NCBI GenBank assembly: GCA_011525685.1
Contig: WYBW01000099.1
Coordinates: 1 to 51,614 of the forward strand
DNA length: 51,614 bases
DNA from: Verrucomicrobiia bacterium
GTDB lineage: Bacteria > Verrucomicrobiota > Verrucomicrobiia > Limisphaerales > JADLHS01
Direction of reading: 5' to 3'
Below, in pieces: positions 32,814-43,800 of this stretch (the stretch's first letter is position 1; every line of letters begins with the position of its first letter). The notes under the pieces were generated by a model that was not told the origin of the DNA, did no database searches, and saw nothing but the letters and a program-made list of their open reading frames with translations. The translations under genes were made by a program, and so were the position numbers.

Positions 32814-33524
32814 TTACCGCTTCTTCATCGTGACACCGATGCCTGAGGCGCCGGCGCTGACGAAGACGGTTTCCAGTTCCGGATTGGTGGTGATGGCCTT
32901 TACATACCTCGGGTCAGCCTGGCCGCCGCTCATATTATGCGCAACGACCAGTCCGCCCGGCCGCAGCTTGGGCAGGAGTTTCTCCAAGTAATCGAGATAG
33001 CCTTCCTTGTCCGCGTCGAGGAACACGAGGTCCACCGGGCCCTCGACCGAAACCACTTTCTCGTGCGCGTCACCCAGAACCAGTTTCACCCGGTCCTCAA
33101 CTCCGGCGCGTTTGAAGTTCGCCCGGGCAGTGGCGGCGCGGCCTTCGTCAATCTCGAAGGTCGTGAGCCGGCCGTCGGTTGATTCCAAGGCCAGGCAAAA
33201 CCAGAGGCCCGAGTAGCCAATGGATGTGCCCAACTCGACGACCTGCTTGGCGCCAATGCTCTCAGCGAGGATGCGCAACAGGCGACCGTCGTTAACGGGC
33301 ACACTCAAACTCCCCCGGCGTTGGGTTTTGTCCATGTCCTCCAGCACGGCGAGAATCTTCCTTTCCCGCTCATTCTTCGGGACCGTTTGCGAGGGAAACA
33401 AGGCTTCGGGACTTCCAGCGCGAGGCGGCCGGCCAGGCTCAGGTTGTGCCGCAGCCGGCGGGCTAAACCCGGCCAGGAGCGCCAGGAGGGTTGATGCAAC
33501 AGGGAGGAGATGGCTGGGTTTCAT
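32814..33524 (-). CDS. O-methyltransferase family protein with a signal peptide
   Basis: This is a 236-residue protein. Residues 1-27 (MKPSHLLPVASTLLALLAGFS, then PPAAAQPEPG) look like a signal peptide. The rest is a class I SAM methyltransferase of the catechol/caffeoyl-CoA O-methyltransferase type: VVELGTSIGYSGLWFCLALE, LTTFEIDEGRAATARANF, LGDAHE, VDLVFLDADKEGYLDYLEKL and LRPGGLVVAHNM. The SAM-binding Gly loop and the metal-binding Asp of FLDADK are intact. Export is odd because SAM is a cytoplasmic cofactor. Either the protein binds something else outside the membrane, or the leader is a membrane anchor facing inward. Its neighbours give no hint. Confidence 0.8.
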   Translation of the reverse strand: MKPSHLLPVASTLLALLAGFSPPAAAQPEPGRPPRAGSPEALFPSQTVPKNERERKILAVLEDMDKTQRRGSLSVPVNDGRLLRILAESIGAKQVVELGTSIGYSGLWFCLALESTDGRLTTFEIDEGRAATARANFKRAGVEDRVKLVLGDAHEKVVSVEGPVDLVFLDADKEGYLDYLEKLLPKLRPGGLVVAHNMSGGQADPRYVKAITTNPELETVFVSAGASGIGVTMKKR

Positions 33525-33786
33525 GATGTCATTGGTTTGAGTTCATGGGCGTAGGTGGTTCGGCCTTGACCGGGTAGTCACCGAACCCACGAAAAACTGA
33601 TTCTGCGACGAAAAGGAATCAATAACTTTGTGTGGAAAATTCGGATCGGCGAGAGCCCACAACCCGAAGTTTGGATGCTGCCCTGGTGATCCATCGGCAA
33701 TCGTTTCCGTGCTGCCGGCAGAAAACCTTCTTCCAAAACCCTACGAGCTGAAGCATCCTGATGGCGCGCTTCAGAACAATGTAAAC

Positions 33787-35073
33787 ATGAGAATTGCCAT
33801 TGTCGGTTTGGGATATGTGGGACTTCCATTATGCCTTCAGTTCGCGCGGAGCGATGTGGAGGTTTTGGGGCTGGATATTGATGCCGCCAAGGTTCAGGCC
33901 ATCAACGACGGCAGGAGCTACATTGGGCACATTGACGCTACGACAATCCAAAAGGCGGTCAGCGAAAAGCGCTTGACGGCCTCCAGTGACTTTTCGCTGG
34001 TCGCGGAAGTTGAAGCGGTCATCATCTGCGTGCCGACGCCGCTCAACAAGAATCGTGAGCCGGACATTTCGTACATCCTCAAGACCGGCAAAGCCATCGC
34101 ACCACACTTGCAACGTGGGACGTTGATCGTGCTGGAATCCACCACCTACCCCGGCACGACTGATGGAGACTTGCGCGCGGTGCTGGAAACCGGTTCGGGG
34201 CTGAAAGCCGGTCAGGACTTTCATCTGGCCTTCTCTCCGGAGCGCGAAGACCCGGGCAATCCCGATAGCGTCGTCTCCCGGATCCCGAAGGTGATCGGGG
34301 GGCTGACTCCGGCTTGTCTCGAAAAGGCCACGGCGCTGTACGGACGTGCAATTCACGCTCTGGTGCCGGTGTCGTCGTGCCGGGTCGCCGAAGCGACGAA
34401 ACTGCTGGAGAACATTTTTCGGAGCGTGAACATCGCCCTGGTGAACGAACTCAAGATCGTTTACTCCTCAATGGGGATTGACGTTTGGGAGGTCATCAAC
34501 GCCGCCAAGACCAAGCCGTTTGGTTTCATGGCATTTTACCCGGGCCCGGGTCTGGGCGGGCATTGCATTCCCATTGATCCGTTCTACCTGACGTGGAAGG
34601 CGCGCGAGTATGGCCAGAATACGCGGTTCATCGAACTGGCGGGCGAGATCAACACCGCCATGCCGCGGTATGTCGTGCAACGGGTGGCGGAGGCGCTCAA
34701 CGCCCGGCGCAAGGCCGTCAATGGCAGCCGTGTCCTGGTTCTCGGGCTGGCTTACAAGGCTAACGTGGACGATGATCGCGAATCTCCGAGTTATCACCTG
34801 ATGGACCTCCTGCAGGAGCAGGGCGCGGAGGTGGCTTACTTCGATCCGCACGTGCCGGTGATCCGGCCCACGCGCGAGCACCCGCACTGGGCGGGATTGG
34901 AGTCGGTGAAATGGGATCGCGCGACCATCGCGGCTTTTGATGCGGTTCTGATCTCGACCGCGCACCGTGCGGTCAACTACACGGAACTTGCGGAATGGGC
35001 GCAGTGCATTGTGGATACCCGGAACGCCATGGCCGATTGCCGTGTCGAGGGTGGCAAGGTTTGGAAAGCCTGA
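33787..35073 (+). CDS. wbpA: UDP-N-acetyl-D-glucosamine 6-dehydrogenase, WbpA/TviB type
   Basis: This 428-residue enzyme uses NAD to oxidise C6 of a UDP-HexNAc to the uronic acid, a precursor of surface polysaccharide. ATG 33787 places the NAD-binding motif first (MRIAIVGLGYVGLPLCLQFA). A longer frame upstream has no pattern. Catalytic residues are visible: Lys205 in EATKLLENIFRSVNIALVNE and Cys260 in GPGLGGHCIPIDPFYL. Other marks are VPTPLNKNREPDISYI and AFSPEREDPGN. It is followed after 71 bases by the epimerase gene, the standard WbpA-WbpP order that makes UDP-GalNAcA. The exact substrate (GlcNAc versus GalNAc, or plain glucose) is inferred from the neighbour. Confidence 0.87.
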   Translation: MRIAIVGLGYVGLPLCLQFARSDVEVLGLDIDAAKVQAINDGRSYIGHIDATTIQKAVSEKRLTASSDFSLVAEVEAVIICVPTPLNKNREPDISYILKTGKAIAPHLQRGTLIVLESTTYPGTTDGDLRAVLETGSGLKAGQDFHLAFSPEREDPGNPDSVVSRIPKVIGGLTPACLEKATALYGRAIHALVPVSSCRVAEATKLLENIFRSVNIALVNELKIVYSSMGIDVWEVINAAKTKPFGFMAFYPGPGLGGHCIPIDPFYLTWKAREYGQNTRFIELAGEINTAMPRYVVQRVAEALNARRKAVNGSRVLVLGLAYKANVDDDRESPSYHLMDLLQEQGAEVAYFDPHVPVIRPTREHPHWAGLESVKWDRATIAAFDAVLISTAHRAVNYTELAEWAQCIVDTRNAMADCRVEGGKVWKA

Positions 35074-35144
35074 AGAACGCGCCGATCTGAAAGTGCTCGA
35101 AACCAATCTCACCCAACCGCGGCCGACAAAACCGAACTCCTGCG

Positions 35145-36173
35145 ATGTCTGCCTACGATAAACTGGAAGTGGAGCTGAGAGCGTCACCACGAACCTGGCT
35201 GGTCACCGGCGTGGCTGGTTTCATCGGCTCCAATTTGTTGGAGAGGCTGTTGAAGCTCGACCAGCGGGTCATCGGTCTGGACAACTTTGCCACTGGCAAG
35301 GAGGCGAACCTGACGGAAGTCAAGGGACTGGTTGCTCCCAAGCAATGGGATCGCTTTCAGTTTCACCGAGGGGACCTTGCCGATGCGGCAGCGTGCCAGC
35401 GGGCTTGCGCCGGGGTGGAACTGGTGCTGCATCAAGCGGCCTTGGGATCAGTGCCGAGGTCGCTGGACGATCCGCTCGCCAGTCACACCGCCAACGTCAC
35501 CGGATTCCTCAACCTGCTGGTTGCGGCCCGCGACGCCAAGGTGCGCCGTTTCGTGTATGCCTCCAGCAGCGCGGTTTATGGCGACAGCCCCGAGTTGCCC
35601 AAGATCGAGGAGCGGATTGGTCAGCCCCTCTCACCTTATGCCGCCACCAAGTGGATGAATGAAATCTACGCCGGCGTGTTCCACCGCGCTTACGGAATGG
35701 AAACCAGCGGGCTGCGCTACTTCAACGTGTTTGGTCCGCGACAGGATCCCGAGGGCGCCTATGCGGCGGTTATTCCCAAATGGATCGCGGCCATGTTGCG
35801 GCGCGAAACGGTGCGAATCAACGGCGATGGCAGCACCAGCCGCGACTTTTGTTACGTCGAAAACGTGGTGCAAGCCAACCTGCTCGCCGCTACCACGCCC
35901 CATGCCGAGGCGCGGAATCAGGTTTACAACGTCGCGGTCGGCCAGCGCACGACCCTGAACGAGTTGTTTGACCTGCTTCAACAAACCCTGCGGCGGCGCG
36001 AGCCGGGGCTGCCGCTCCAGCAACCGGCCTACGGTGACTTCCGACCCGGAGACGTGCGTCACTCGCTGGCCGACATCGGCAAAGCACAAAGACTCCTGGG
36101 CTACGCCCCGGCCTTCCGGATCGAAGTCGGATTGGAGCGGGCGATGGACTGGTATCGTCGCCACTCCGGCTGA
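35145..36173 (+). CDS. wbpP: UDP-HexNAc C4-epimerase, WbpP/TviC type
   Basis: This is a 342-residue extended short-chain dehydrogenase. NAD binding: [19 protein letters not shown]. Active site: Ser in [11 protein letters not shown] and the Tyr165/Lys169 pair in [12 protein letters not shown]. Sugar-nucleotide binding: [24 protein letters not shown] and [20 protein letters not shown]. The NVFGPRQDP and ALGSVPRS segments are close to the WbpP/TviC group, which interconverts UDP-GlcNAc(A) and UDP-GalNAc(A). It is co-directional with and just behind the dehydrogenase gene. Together they supply an acidic amino sugar for surface polysaccharide, possibly used by the polymerase or ligase encoded next on the other strand. 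Confidence 0.87.
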   Translation: MSAYDKLEVELRASPRTWLVTGVAGFIGSNLLERLLKLDQRVIGLDNFATGKEANLTEVKGLVAPKQWDRFQFHRGDLADAAACQRACAGVELVLHQAALGSVPRSLDDPLASHTANVTGFLNLLVAARDAKVRRFVYASSSAVYGDSPELPKIEERIGQPLSPYAATKWMNEIYAGVFHRAYGMETSGLRYFNVFGPRQDPEGAYAAVIPKWIAAMLRRETVRINGDGSTSRDFCYVENVVQANLLAATTPHAEARNQVYNVAVGQRTTLNELFDLLQQTLRRREPGLPLQQPAYGDFRPGDVRHSLADIGKAQRLLGYAPAFRIEVGLERAMDWYRRHSG

Positions 36174-36312
36174 ATGGCCGGGCGAGGCCCCTCTGCCGCT
36201 GATCGGTTTGAGGGTGCAGGCGGAGTCACTTGAACTTCGAACTCGGCCACGATTTTGGCCGCTTCGCGACTCTCGCCCGTCAGATACACCATATCGCCCC
36301 GAACCGCATTGA

Positions 36313-37815
36313 TCACCGCGCAGAGAGTGCGGGTCTGCGTGAAAAAAGCATCAAGAGCACGCATACGAGCAGGAACAGCAGTTGCAGGGAATAAACCTGG
36401 AACGGGAAATCGTAGCGCGCATGAACGAAACAACCCGCCACGGACAACCACAACAGCGCCGGCACCGGCCAGCGGACCTCGAGCCCACCCGGCACAAACC
36501 AGCGCCCGAGGACGATCAACAACGCCGCGCCAATCAGCGCGCTCCCGAGCCAGCCGAACGTGATGCGCGTTTCCAGCCAGTCATTGTGCAACTGCGCGGG
36601 CCAGTATTCGTCTGTGGAAGCGCGGTAGAGTTGAAACACCGGATCAAACGTGCCCGGCCCCGTGCCGAACAGGGGATAGTCGTGCGTGATGAGTCGCGCG
36701 GTCTCGTACATTTTCTCGCGCAACTCCAGCCCCTCGTCGAATTGCTTCATGCGTTCGCTGAACTGGTCCCAGCCGAAATAGGCGCCGAGCGCGAACACCA
36801 GCGCGAAGAACAGCACGATGCCGAATCGGACACTCGGATGACGCCGCCGCCACGCCAGCAGGAAGATCATGGCTGCGACGAGGATCATGCCCATGGTCAC
36901 CAGAGCGCCCGCCCGACTGAGACTCATGATGGGACACGCCGCCATCACGGCCACACAGGGCAACAGCCAGTGATGACGGGTGCGGCGAAATCCGGCGGTC
37001 GTCTCGCGGGTTCGCCTCGCCTCGCGCCGCAGCATCCACCAAAACGCCAGCCCCACCGGCCAGACCATGCCGAAATACTGCGCCGCGTTGCTGCGGTAAG
37101 CGTAGGGACCGAATTGTGCCTCGGCCGATTTGTTCAACCGGGTTTCCTGAAACCACAACAGCTTGTTCGTTCCGGAAAGTCGTTGAGCGATTCCCTGCGC
37201 TCCCAGCAGCGCCCCGTTCAAGCAGAGCACCCAAACCAGAACGCGCAGACGGGCCGGGACGGGACGACGGTAATTTGCGTCTTCCACATGGGCGCGACTC
37301 ACACGCTCCTCTTCCGCGGTCAGACCAAGCAGCCAGTCACGGGTGCTCCAGAAGAAACACGCCAGAGCCAGCAGATTGAAAAATGTCTGCCAGGTTCGGG
37401 TCTGGTCATAACTGTGCGGCAGCCACGGGAGATGCTCGCGGTAAACGAAGATTCCCTCCTGATAACTGGCCCGAGCGTTCAGCGCCGACACCAGGCAGTA
37501 AGCCAGTATGGCCACGGTAAGCACTGCCAGGCTGGTTACGGTGAAACGGCTTGCGCGTTGGTTGGTTCGGACGTCACCGGGGGGCCAACGCGCGGACCGA
37601 TAATTGAACCGGAAACGCAGCCAGAACTTGAAGAACATCACTGCGCCGAGAAGATACCCCGAGACGTTCATGGTCCAGATGGCCCATGATTGCGTTGTGC
37701 CGAACGCCCACGGACTGAACACGACCATGAAACAAATCAGCCAGCCGGAGACGCGGTCACAGGCCCGATACGCCAGCACCTGGCGCACGGAAGCGGATCG
37801 GCCTGCGGATTCCAT
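36313..37815 (-). CDS. O-antigen ligase/polymerase (Wzy-C) family membrane protein
   Basis: This is a 500-residue protein with ten or more hydrophobic segments and a long periplasmic loop in the second half. The loop ends in LITHDYPLFGTGPGTFDPVF and AQLHNDWLETRITFGWLGSALIG, the characteristic pattern of the O-antigen ligase (WaaL) / Wzy polymerase family. The preceding SLSRAGALVTMGMIL segment is also typical. It joins or polymerises lipid-linked glycans on the periplasmic face. It converges with the WbpA/WbpP pair, which fits a polysaccharide region, and uses the same lipid carrier that UppP (17498-18289) recycles. Ligase and polymerase cannot be told apart by sequence alone. Confidence 0.85.
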   Translation of the reverse strand: MESAGRSASVRQVLAYRACDRVSGWLICFMVVFSPWAFGTTQSWAIWTMNVSGYLLGAVMFFKFWLRFRFNYRSARWPPGDVRTNQRASRFTVTSLAVLTVAILAYCLVSALNARASYQEGIFVYREHLPWLPHSYDQTRTWQTFFNLLALACFFWSTRDWLLGLTAEEERVSRAHVEDANYRRPVPARLRVLVWVLCLNGALLGAQGIAQRLSGTNKLLWFQETRLNKSAEAQFGPYAYRSNAAQYFGMVWPVGLAFWWMLRREARRTRETTAGFRRTRHHWLLPCVAVMAACPIMSLSRAGALVTMGMILVAAMIFLLAWRRRHPSVRFGIVLFFALVFALGAYFGWDQFSERMKQFDEGLELREKMYETARLITHDYPLFGTGPGTFDPVFQLYRASTDEYWPAQLHNDWLETRITFGWLGSALIGAALLIVLGRWFVPGGLEVRWPVPALLWLSVAGCFVHARYDFPFQVYSLQLLFLLVCVLLMLFSRRPALSAR

Positions 37816-37899
37816 CCGCCGAATTCAACGCGTTCACGCCGCGCGACTCAAGCCTTGATCGGCGGCGACTAGCAGCAAATTTCCAAGGCACACGACCTC

Positions 37900-40800
37900 C
37901 TACTGGCGAATCCTCCAGTACAGGTTTCCATTGCCGATGGGTATCGCCATGGAATTCGTCTGCACTGGCGCACCGACGTTTTGCCACGCACTCGGATCGT
38001 TCAAGTTGACCGACTGTTGCACTTGGTACGGAGCCTGGCCTCCGGTCCAATTCAAGATCAGAGTTGACCCTTGGCGCGTCAGTCCAAGGTGAATCTCTGG
38101 TGTGAGCTCGAGGATGGTTTCTGCAAACCAGCCTGAACCCTCGTCGCTGCCGGCGACGTATCCGCGCGCCCGCAGCCTGCCGACCAACGGCAGCGAAACC
38201 CCGGTCCTTTGCCAACCGCCAGGTACGCGCGTTCCAGCCCCAAGTTCCATCCAAGCCACGCCATCCAGAGAGTGGTCGAAGTTGGCGCGCCAGATCTCGG
38301 GACTGCTGCCTCCACGCAGCCAAGTCACGGTCGAGTTGGCCAGACTGAGAGCCTGAGTCGCGGGATCGGTGTGATTCAGTTTCGCGACACGTCTGCGTGA
38401 TCGTCCGCCGAGATTGCTGAAGTAACCGCCGACCAGGATGTCGCCATTCTGCTGAGCTGCCAGTGTCAGCACTTCGCCGTCTCCGCCAATTGGGCTGAAG
38501 GTTTGATCAACCGAGCCGTCCAGGTTGAGTCGCGCAATGTTGTCGCGCTGCTGCCCTCCCAGGCTGGTAAAGTTCCCCCCAACGACAATCTTCCCGTCAG
38601 TCTGCAACGCAAGGGCATACACATGGGCATAGTAAATACCCGCGCTGGCTACGGGATTGAAACCGGTGTCCAACGTCCCGTCGGCGTTTAGCCGGCCGAT
38701 GTTTGTGCGAGATTGCCCGCGCAGCGTGGTGAAGTCACCACCCACCAGAATCTTGCCGTCCGCCTGCACAGCCAGGGCATGCACTGTGGTTTCATAGCCG
38801 CCGGTGACACCCGGAATGAAGGTGGTGTCCAGCGTCCCGTTCGCATTGAGCCGGCCAATGCGGCTGCGCGCCGCTCCACCCAGGGTCGTAAACTCCCCTC
38901 CTACGAGAATCCTGCCGTCAGGCTGGATGGCGAGCGATTTCACCGGCAGGTTGGCCCCGGCGGTGAAAGCGGTGTCCAGCGTGCCGTCCGCGTTGAGTCG
39001 GGCGAGGCGGTTGCGGACCTGCCCGGCCACGCGTGTAAAATCGCCCCCCAGCACAATCTTGCCGTCAGCCTGCATTGCGAGGCAATAGACATAAGTGCCA
39101 AAGAAGCTGTCACCCCCGGTGACTCCGGCGCTGAAAGTCGTGTCCAGCGTTCCATCGGGATGGAGACGGCCGAGGTTGGTGCGCGACCCGCCGGCCAACG
39201 TGTCAAAACTGCCACCTACGAGGATCTTCCCATCGGGCTGACTGACAAGCGAGAACACCGAGGCGCTGGTGAAACTGTCGCCACCATCGGCGAAGGGGAA
39301 GAATTCGCTGTCCAGCGTTCCATCGGGAAGTAAGCGGCCCAAATTGACGCGCAAATCTCCGTTCAAGCTGGTGAAGTCCCCACCCAACAGAATCCTTCCA
39401 TCCGCTTGGAGCGCCAGAGCATGCACTTTTCCAAGGTAACCTCCCGAGGCGCTTGGGTTGAAGGTGGTGTTGACGGTGGCCGAGTTGACCGACAGGATCG
39501 CTGGCAGACTGGTCAAGCTTCCATCCGAGTTGGTTACCACCACGGTGTAGGAACCCGCATCTTCTTTGGAGAGATTCTGCAAACTCAACGAAGAGCCGGT
39601 CGCTCCAGTCAAGGCCACCCCATCGCGATACCATTGGTAGGTTGGCGCGGGAGTGCCTATGGCCACCACAGTAAGCGTCACGGCCTCGCCGGCGTTTCGA
39701 TGTGCCCCGGCAGGCTGCTGTGTGATCAGCGGATTGGGTACCGTGAGAGTTGCGACTACGCTGGTCACACTCCCGGAAGCATTGCTCACGACCAGTCGGT
39801 AGGCGCCCTCCTCGGCGCGGAAAACCTGGCTCAACGTCAAGGTCGTGCTGTCAGCGCCGGTGACATTTCCCTGGTTCATCAAAGGCACTCCGTCCTTCTG
39901 CCATTGATAAGTCAGCGGCTCGCTGCCTGATGCCACCGCGGTGAAGGTGGCCGTGGTGTTGGCGCCATTGGTTCGACTCGCAGGCTGAGCGAGGAAGACG
40001 GGCTTGCCGAAGTAAGACTCCACGAAGTAGCCCGAGTTTTGATGGCTGCCCATGACGTGGCCTCGGGCGCGCACCGTACGGCCAGCCGGCACGGAGACGG
40101 CTGTCCGTTGCCAACCGCCGGGAATCCTGGTCCCGGCGCCGATGCTCGTCCAGGCCAGTCCATCAGCCGAATGATCAAATGAAGACCGCCAAACCTCCGA
40201 CCCCGTGCCACCACGCAGCCAAGTGATGGTTGAACCTGCGTAGTTCAACGTTTGCGTCGCCGCACCAGTGCTGTTCAAACGGCCAATCCCGCTGCGGGAC
40301 TGTCCGCTCAAGGTGGAGAAGTTGCCGCCCACCACAATCTTTCCGTCAGCCTGCGCTGCTATCGCGAAAACGGTGTTTCCTGCCCCTGGATTGAACGTGC
40401 CATCCAAAGTGCCGTCCGCGTTCAGACGGGCGAGGCGATTTCGCGATTGCCCTCCCAGCGTGGTGAAGCTGCCACCAACGAGAATCTTGCCATCCGCCTG
40501 CACGGCGATGGAATTCACCGCGCCGTTCGCGCCGGGATTGAAGCTGGCATCAATCGTCCCGTTTGTGTTGAGGCGACCGATGTAATTGCGCGGCTGACCC
40601 GCCAGGTTTGAAAAATTGCCTCCCACCAGGATCCTGCCGTCCGCTTGCAGTGCGAGAGCTTGGACAGCCCCATTCGCGCCGGGATTGAATGTCGTGTCCA
40701 GCGCGCCGGTCGCCAAAACCCGGCCAATATTGGTGCGCGCCTGTCGGCCCAATTCCCTAAATGCGCCTCCCACCAGAACTCTGCCGTCGGCTTGGACAGC

Positions 40801-43800
40801 CAGAGAATAAACGGGCTGGGAATTGTCGTAGTAGGTCAATCCTGGAGCGAAGCTGTCCAGCGTGCCGTTCGCATTGAGCCGGCCGATGTTGATGCGTTCG
40901 CCTCCTGCCAAGGTATCGAAAACGCCGCCAACCAAAATCTTCCCGTCGGCCTGCAAGGCCAGACATTCGACCGTCGTGGCAAAGTCAATGAAACTGGCGA
41001 CCACCGGGCTGAAGGTGGTATCGAGCGCACCGTTTGAGTTAAGCCGGCCGATCCGGTAACGCGCCTGCCCGCCCACGGAGGTGAATTCGCCGCCAATAAG
41101 AATCTGACCGTTCGTCTGGATGGCCAGGGTTCTAACAGAGGGGCCAAAGAATCCCCCGGCCATGTCTCCTGGGACGAAGCTGCTGTCCAACGTGCCGTCC
41201 GGGTGGAGTCGGCCGATGCGACTACGCGCCGCCCCGCCCAGGTTGGTGAACGCCCCACCAACCAGAATCTTCCCATCTGCCTGCACCGCCAAAGAAAACA
41301 CCGCATGACTTGACCCGGGGTTGAAGGTGTCCGCAGTCACCTCATTAACTGTCAGCAGCGCCGGCAGACTGGTCGTGCTCCCACCATCGTTGCTCACCAC
41401 AACAGTGTACTGCCCGGCATCGGCTGCGGTCAGACTGGTCAAACTCAAGGAAGATCCCGTTGCTCCAGGCACAGCGACGGCATCGTGATACCATTGGTAA
41501 CTCAGCGGTGGCGTGCCGATGGCCGAGACACTGAAAAACCTGCTGCCGCCCAAGCTGCGAACCGCACCTTCGGGTTGCTGGGTGATCAACGGATCAACCA
41601 CCGTCAGCGTTGCCACTGAGCTGGTCGCGCTGCCGATGGCGCTGGTCAACAACGCGGTGTAACTCCCTTCATCACTGTTGGAAACCTGGCTCAGCACAAG
41701 CGTGTCGCTTGTTGATCCGGTGATGTTGCCCTGATCCACCAGAGCCAGACCGTTTTTGAACCACTGGTACGTGAACGGCTCGCCACCACCGCCTGACACC
41801 TGAAACTGCACGGTGGTCCCGAAGTTGTTCGTGCGGCTGGCGGGCTGCTGCGTGATAACAGGATTACCCAGGTACTTTTCGACGAACCATTTATTGCCGC
41901 CACTTCCGGCAAAGAATCCCCGCGCGCGCAAAATCCGACCCGCTGGCACGGTGGCGCCGGTGCGTTGCCAGCCACCGGCAACGCGCGTGCCCGCTCCGAG
42001 GCTGGTCCAAGCGACGCCGTTCGAGGAGTGGTCGAAAGTTGTCAGAAAGACTTCGGGACTGGTCCCGCCCCGCAGCCAGGTGACGGTGGTGCCGGCGTAG
42101 GCGAGGGACTGTGTCGCCGCAGCGGTATTGTGCAGCCGGGCCATGTTGGCGCGCGGTTGCCCATCCAGCGTGGTGAAAGTTCCGCCCAGGAGAATTTTCC
42201 CATCTGCCTGCACTGCCACTGAACTTACAGTAGTGAAGTCATTCCCATCTGCGCCAGGAATGAAGGTGCTGTCAATGGTTCCATCGCCATTCAACCGGGC
42301 AATGTGGTGGCGAGGTTGCCCGCCCAAGGCGGTGAAATCGCCGCCGACCAGGATTTTCCCATCCGTCTGCACGGCGAAGGACTCCACAAAATCGCTCGCT
42401 CCCGGATTGAAGACAGTATCCACCGTCCCGTTTGCATTGAGTCGGCCAATGTTGGCGCGCAACTGTCCGCCCAGAGTCGCGAAGGTGCCGCCCACCAGAA
42501 TCTTGCCGTCCGCCTGCATGGCCAGGGCGAACACAGCCGATTCAGGCGCACCATCGGTGCCTGCGCCCGCGCCGAATGTCGTATCCACCGCTCCGGTTGT
42601 GTTGAGCCGGCCGAGGTTGGTGCGCGACAGGCCGCCTAACCTGGTGAAATAGCCGCCCACCAAAACTTTCCCGTCTGATTGCACGCCCAAGGCATACACC
42701 GGGCCATCCGTCTTCGGATTGAACGTGCTGTCCACAGTCCCGTCTGCGTTAAGCCGGCCGATGTTGGTGCGCGACTGGCCGCCCAACGTTGTAAACTCGC
42801 CGCCCACCAGAATCTTTCCATCGGCCTGCACTGCCAAGGAATACACCAAGGAAAAATCACCACCACTCACCCCGGGATTGAAAGTGGTGTCCAGCGTCCC
42901 ATCGGGATTAAGTCGGCCGATGTTGTTCCGTGTCTGTCCGCCCAGGGTCGTGAATTCGCCGCCCACCAGAATCTTACCATCGGGTTGTACCGCCAAAGCC
43001 CCGACCGCCGGGTCAAACCCACCGCCGGCGCCTGGATTGAAACTGGGGTCCAGGCTTCCGTCGGGGTTAAGCCGGCCGAGGTTGGCGCGCGCCTGGCCGC
43101 CCAGCGTCGTAAACATACCACCAGCTAGAATCTTACCGTCCGGCTGTACCGCCAGGGTAAGAACCCCAAGGGGAAAAGGTGAAGCACCACCACTGGCGCC
43201 AGGATTAAAATCCTGGTCCAGGAGCGATGGGTAAACCGACAGCAACGCCGGCGCACTCGTGACGCTCCCCAGCGCGTTGGTGACCAGGACCGAATAACTG
43301 CCCGCATTGCTGACCTGGACGTTGAGAATGTTGTGACTGCTGCCGTTGGCTCCGGTCAGAGCGTCCGTGTCTTTGAACCACTGAAAGTAAAGCGGCGACA
43401 TGCCCGAGGCAAGGACACTGAGCGTGACATTCTGACCTTCGGTGACGCCTTGACTTTGCGGCTGCGTAACGATCGTTGGGGGGCCGCTGGCCGGCGTGAA
43501 ACTTACTTGATCGAGCCAGGCCCGATCCTGGCCCGCGTTGAAGATGTCGTCCTTCGTATAGCGCCAGCGCAAAGTTTGGTTGCCTGTGCCCAACTGAACA
43601 GTCTTTTGTTGCCAATCCACTTCTCCGGAGATTTCCCCGCTTTGCAGGATTCCGTTCACGTGGAATTCCAAGAAGTCGAAATCCTCCTCGGACGATACCT
43701 TCCACCAGAACGTCAGCAAACCCGGGCCGGCCACGGTGGTTTGAATCCAGGATTCCTGGCTATCGAGGATCACGCCGCTTCGGGCGGCATCCACTCCGTC

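Noticed and set aside
36101..36451. 116-codon minus-strand frame between the epimerase and ligase genes
   Set aside because: It overlaps the ends of both genes. A short middle part looks protein-like, but there is no domain or ribosome site, so I did not list it.
36382..37689. 435-codon plus-strand frame
   Set aside because: Antisense to the O-antigen ligase-like gene, with low-complexity charged residues and no leader or domain.
38340..43230. Regularly spaced DNA repeats that could suggest a CRISPR array
   Set aside because: The period is about 150 bases, the frame stays open throughout, and the units translate to delta-60 repeats. There are no spacers of CRISPR size and no cas genes.
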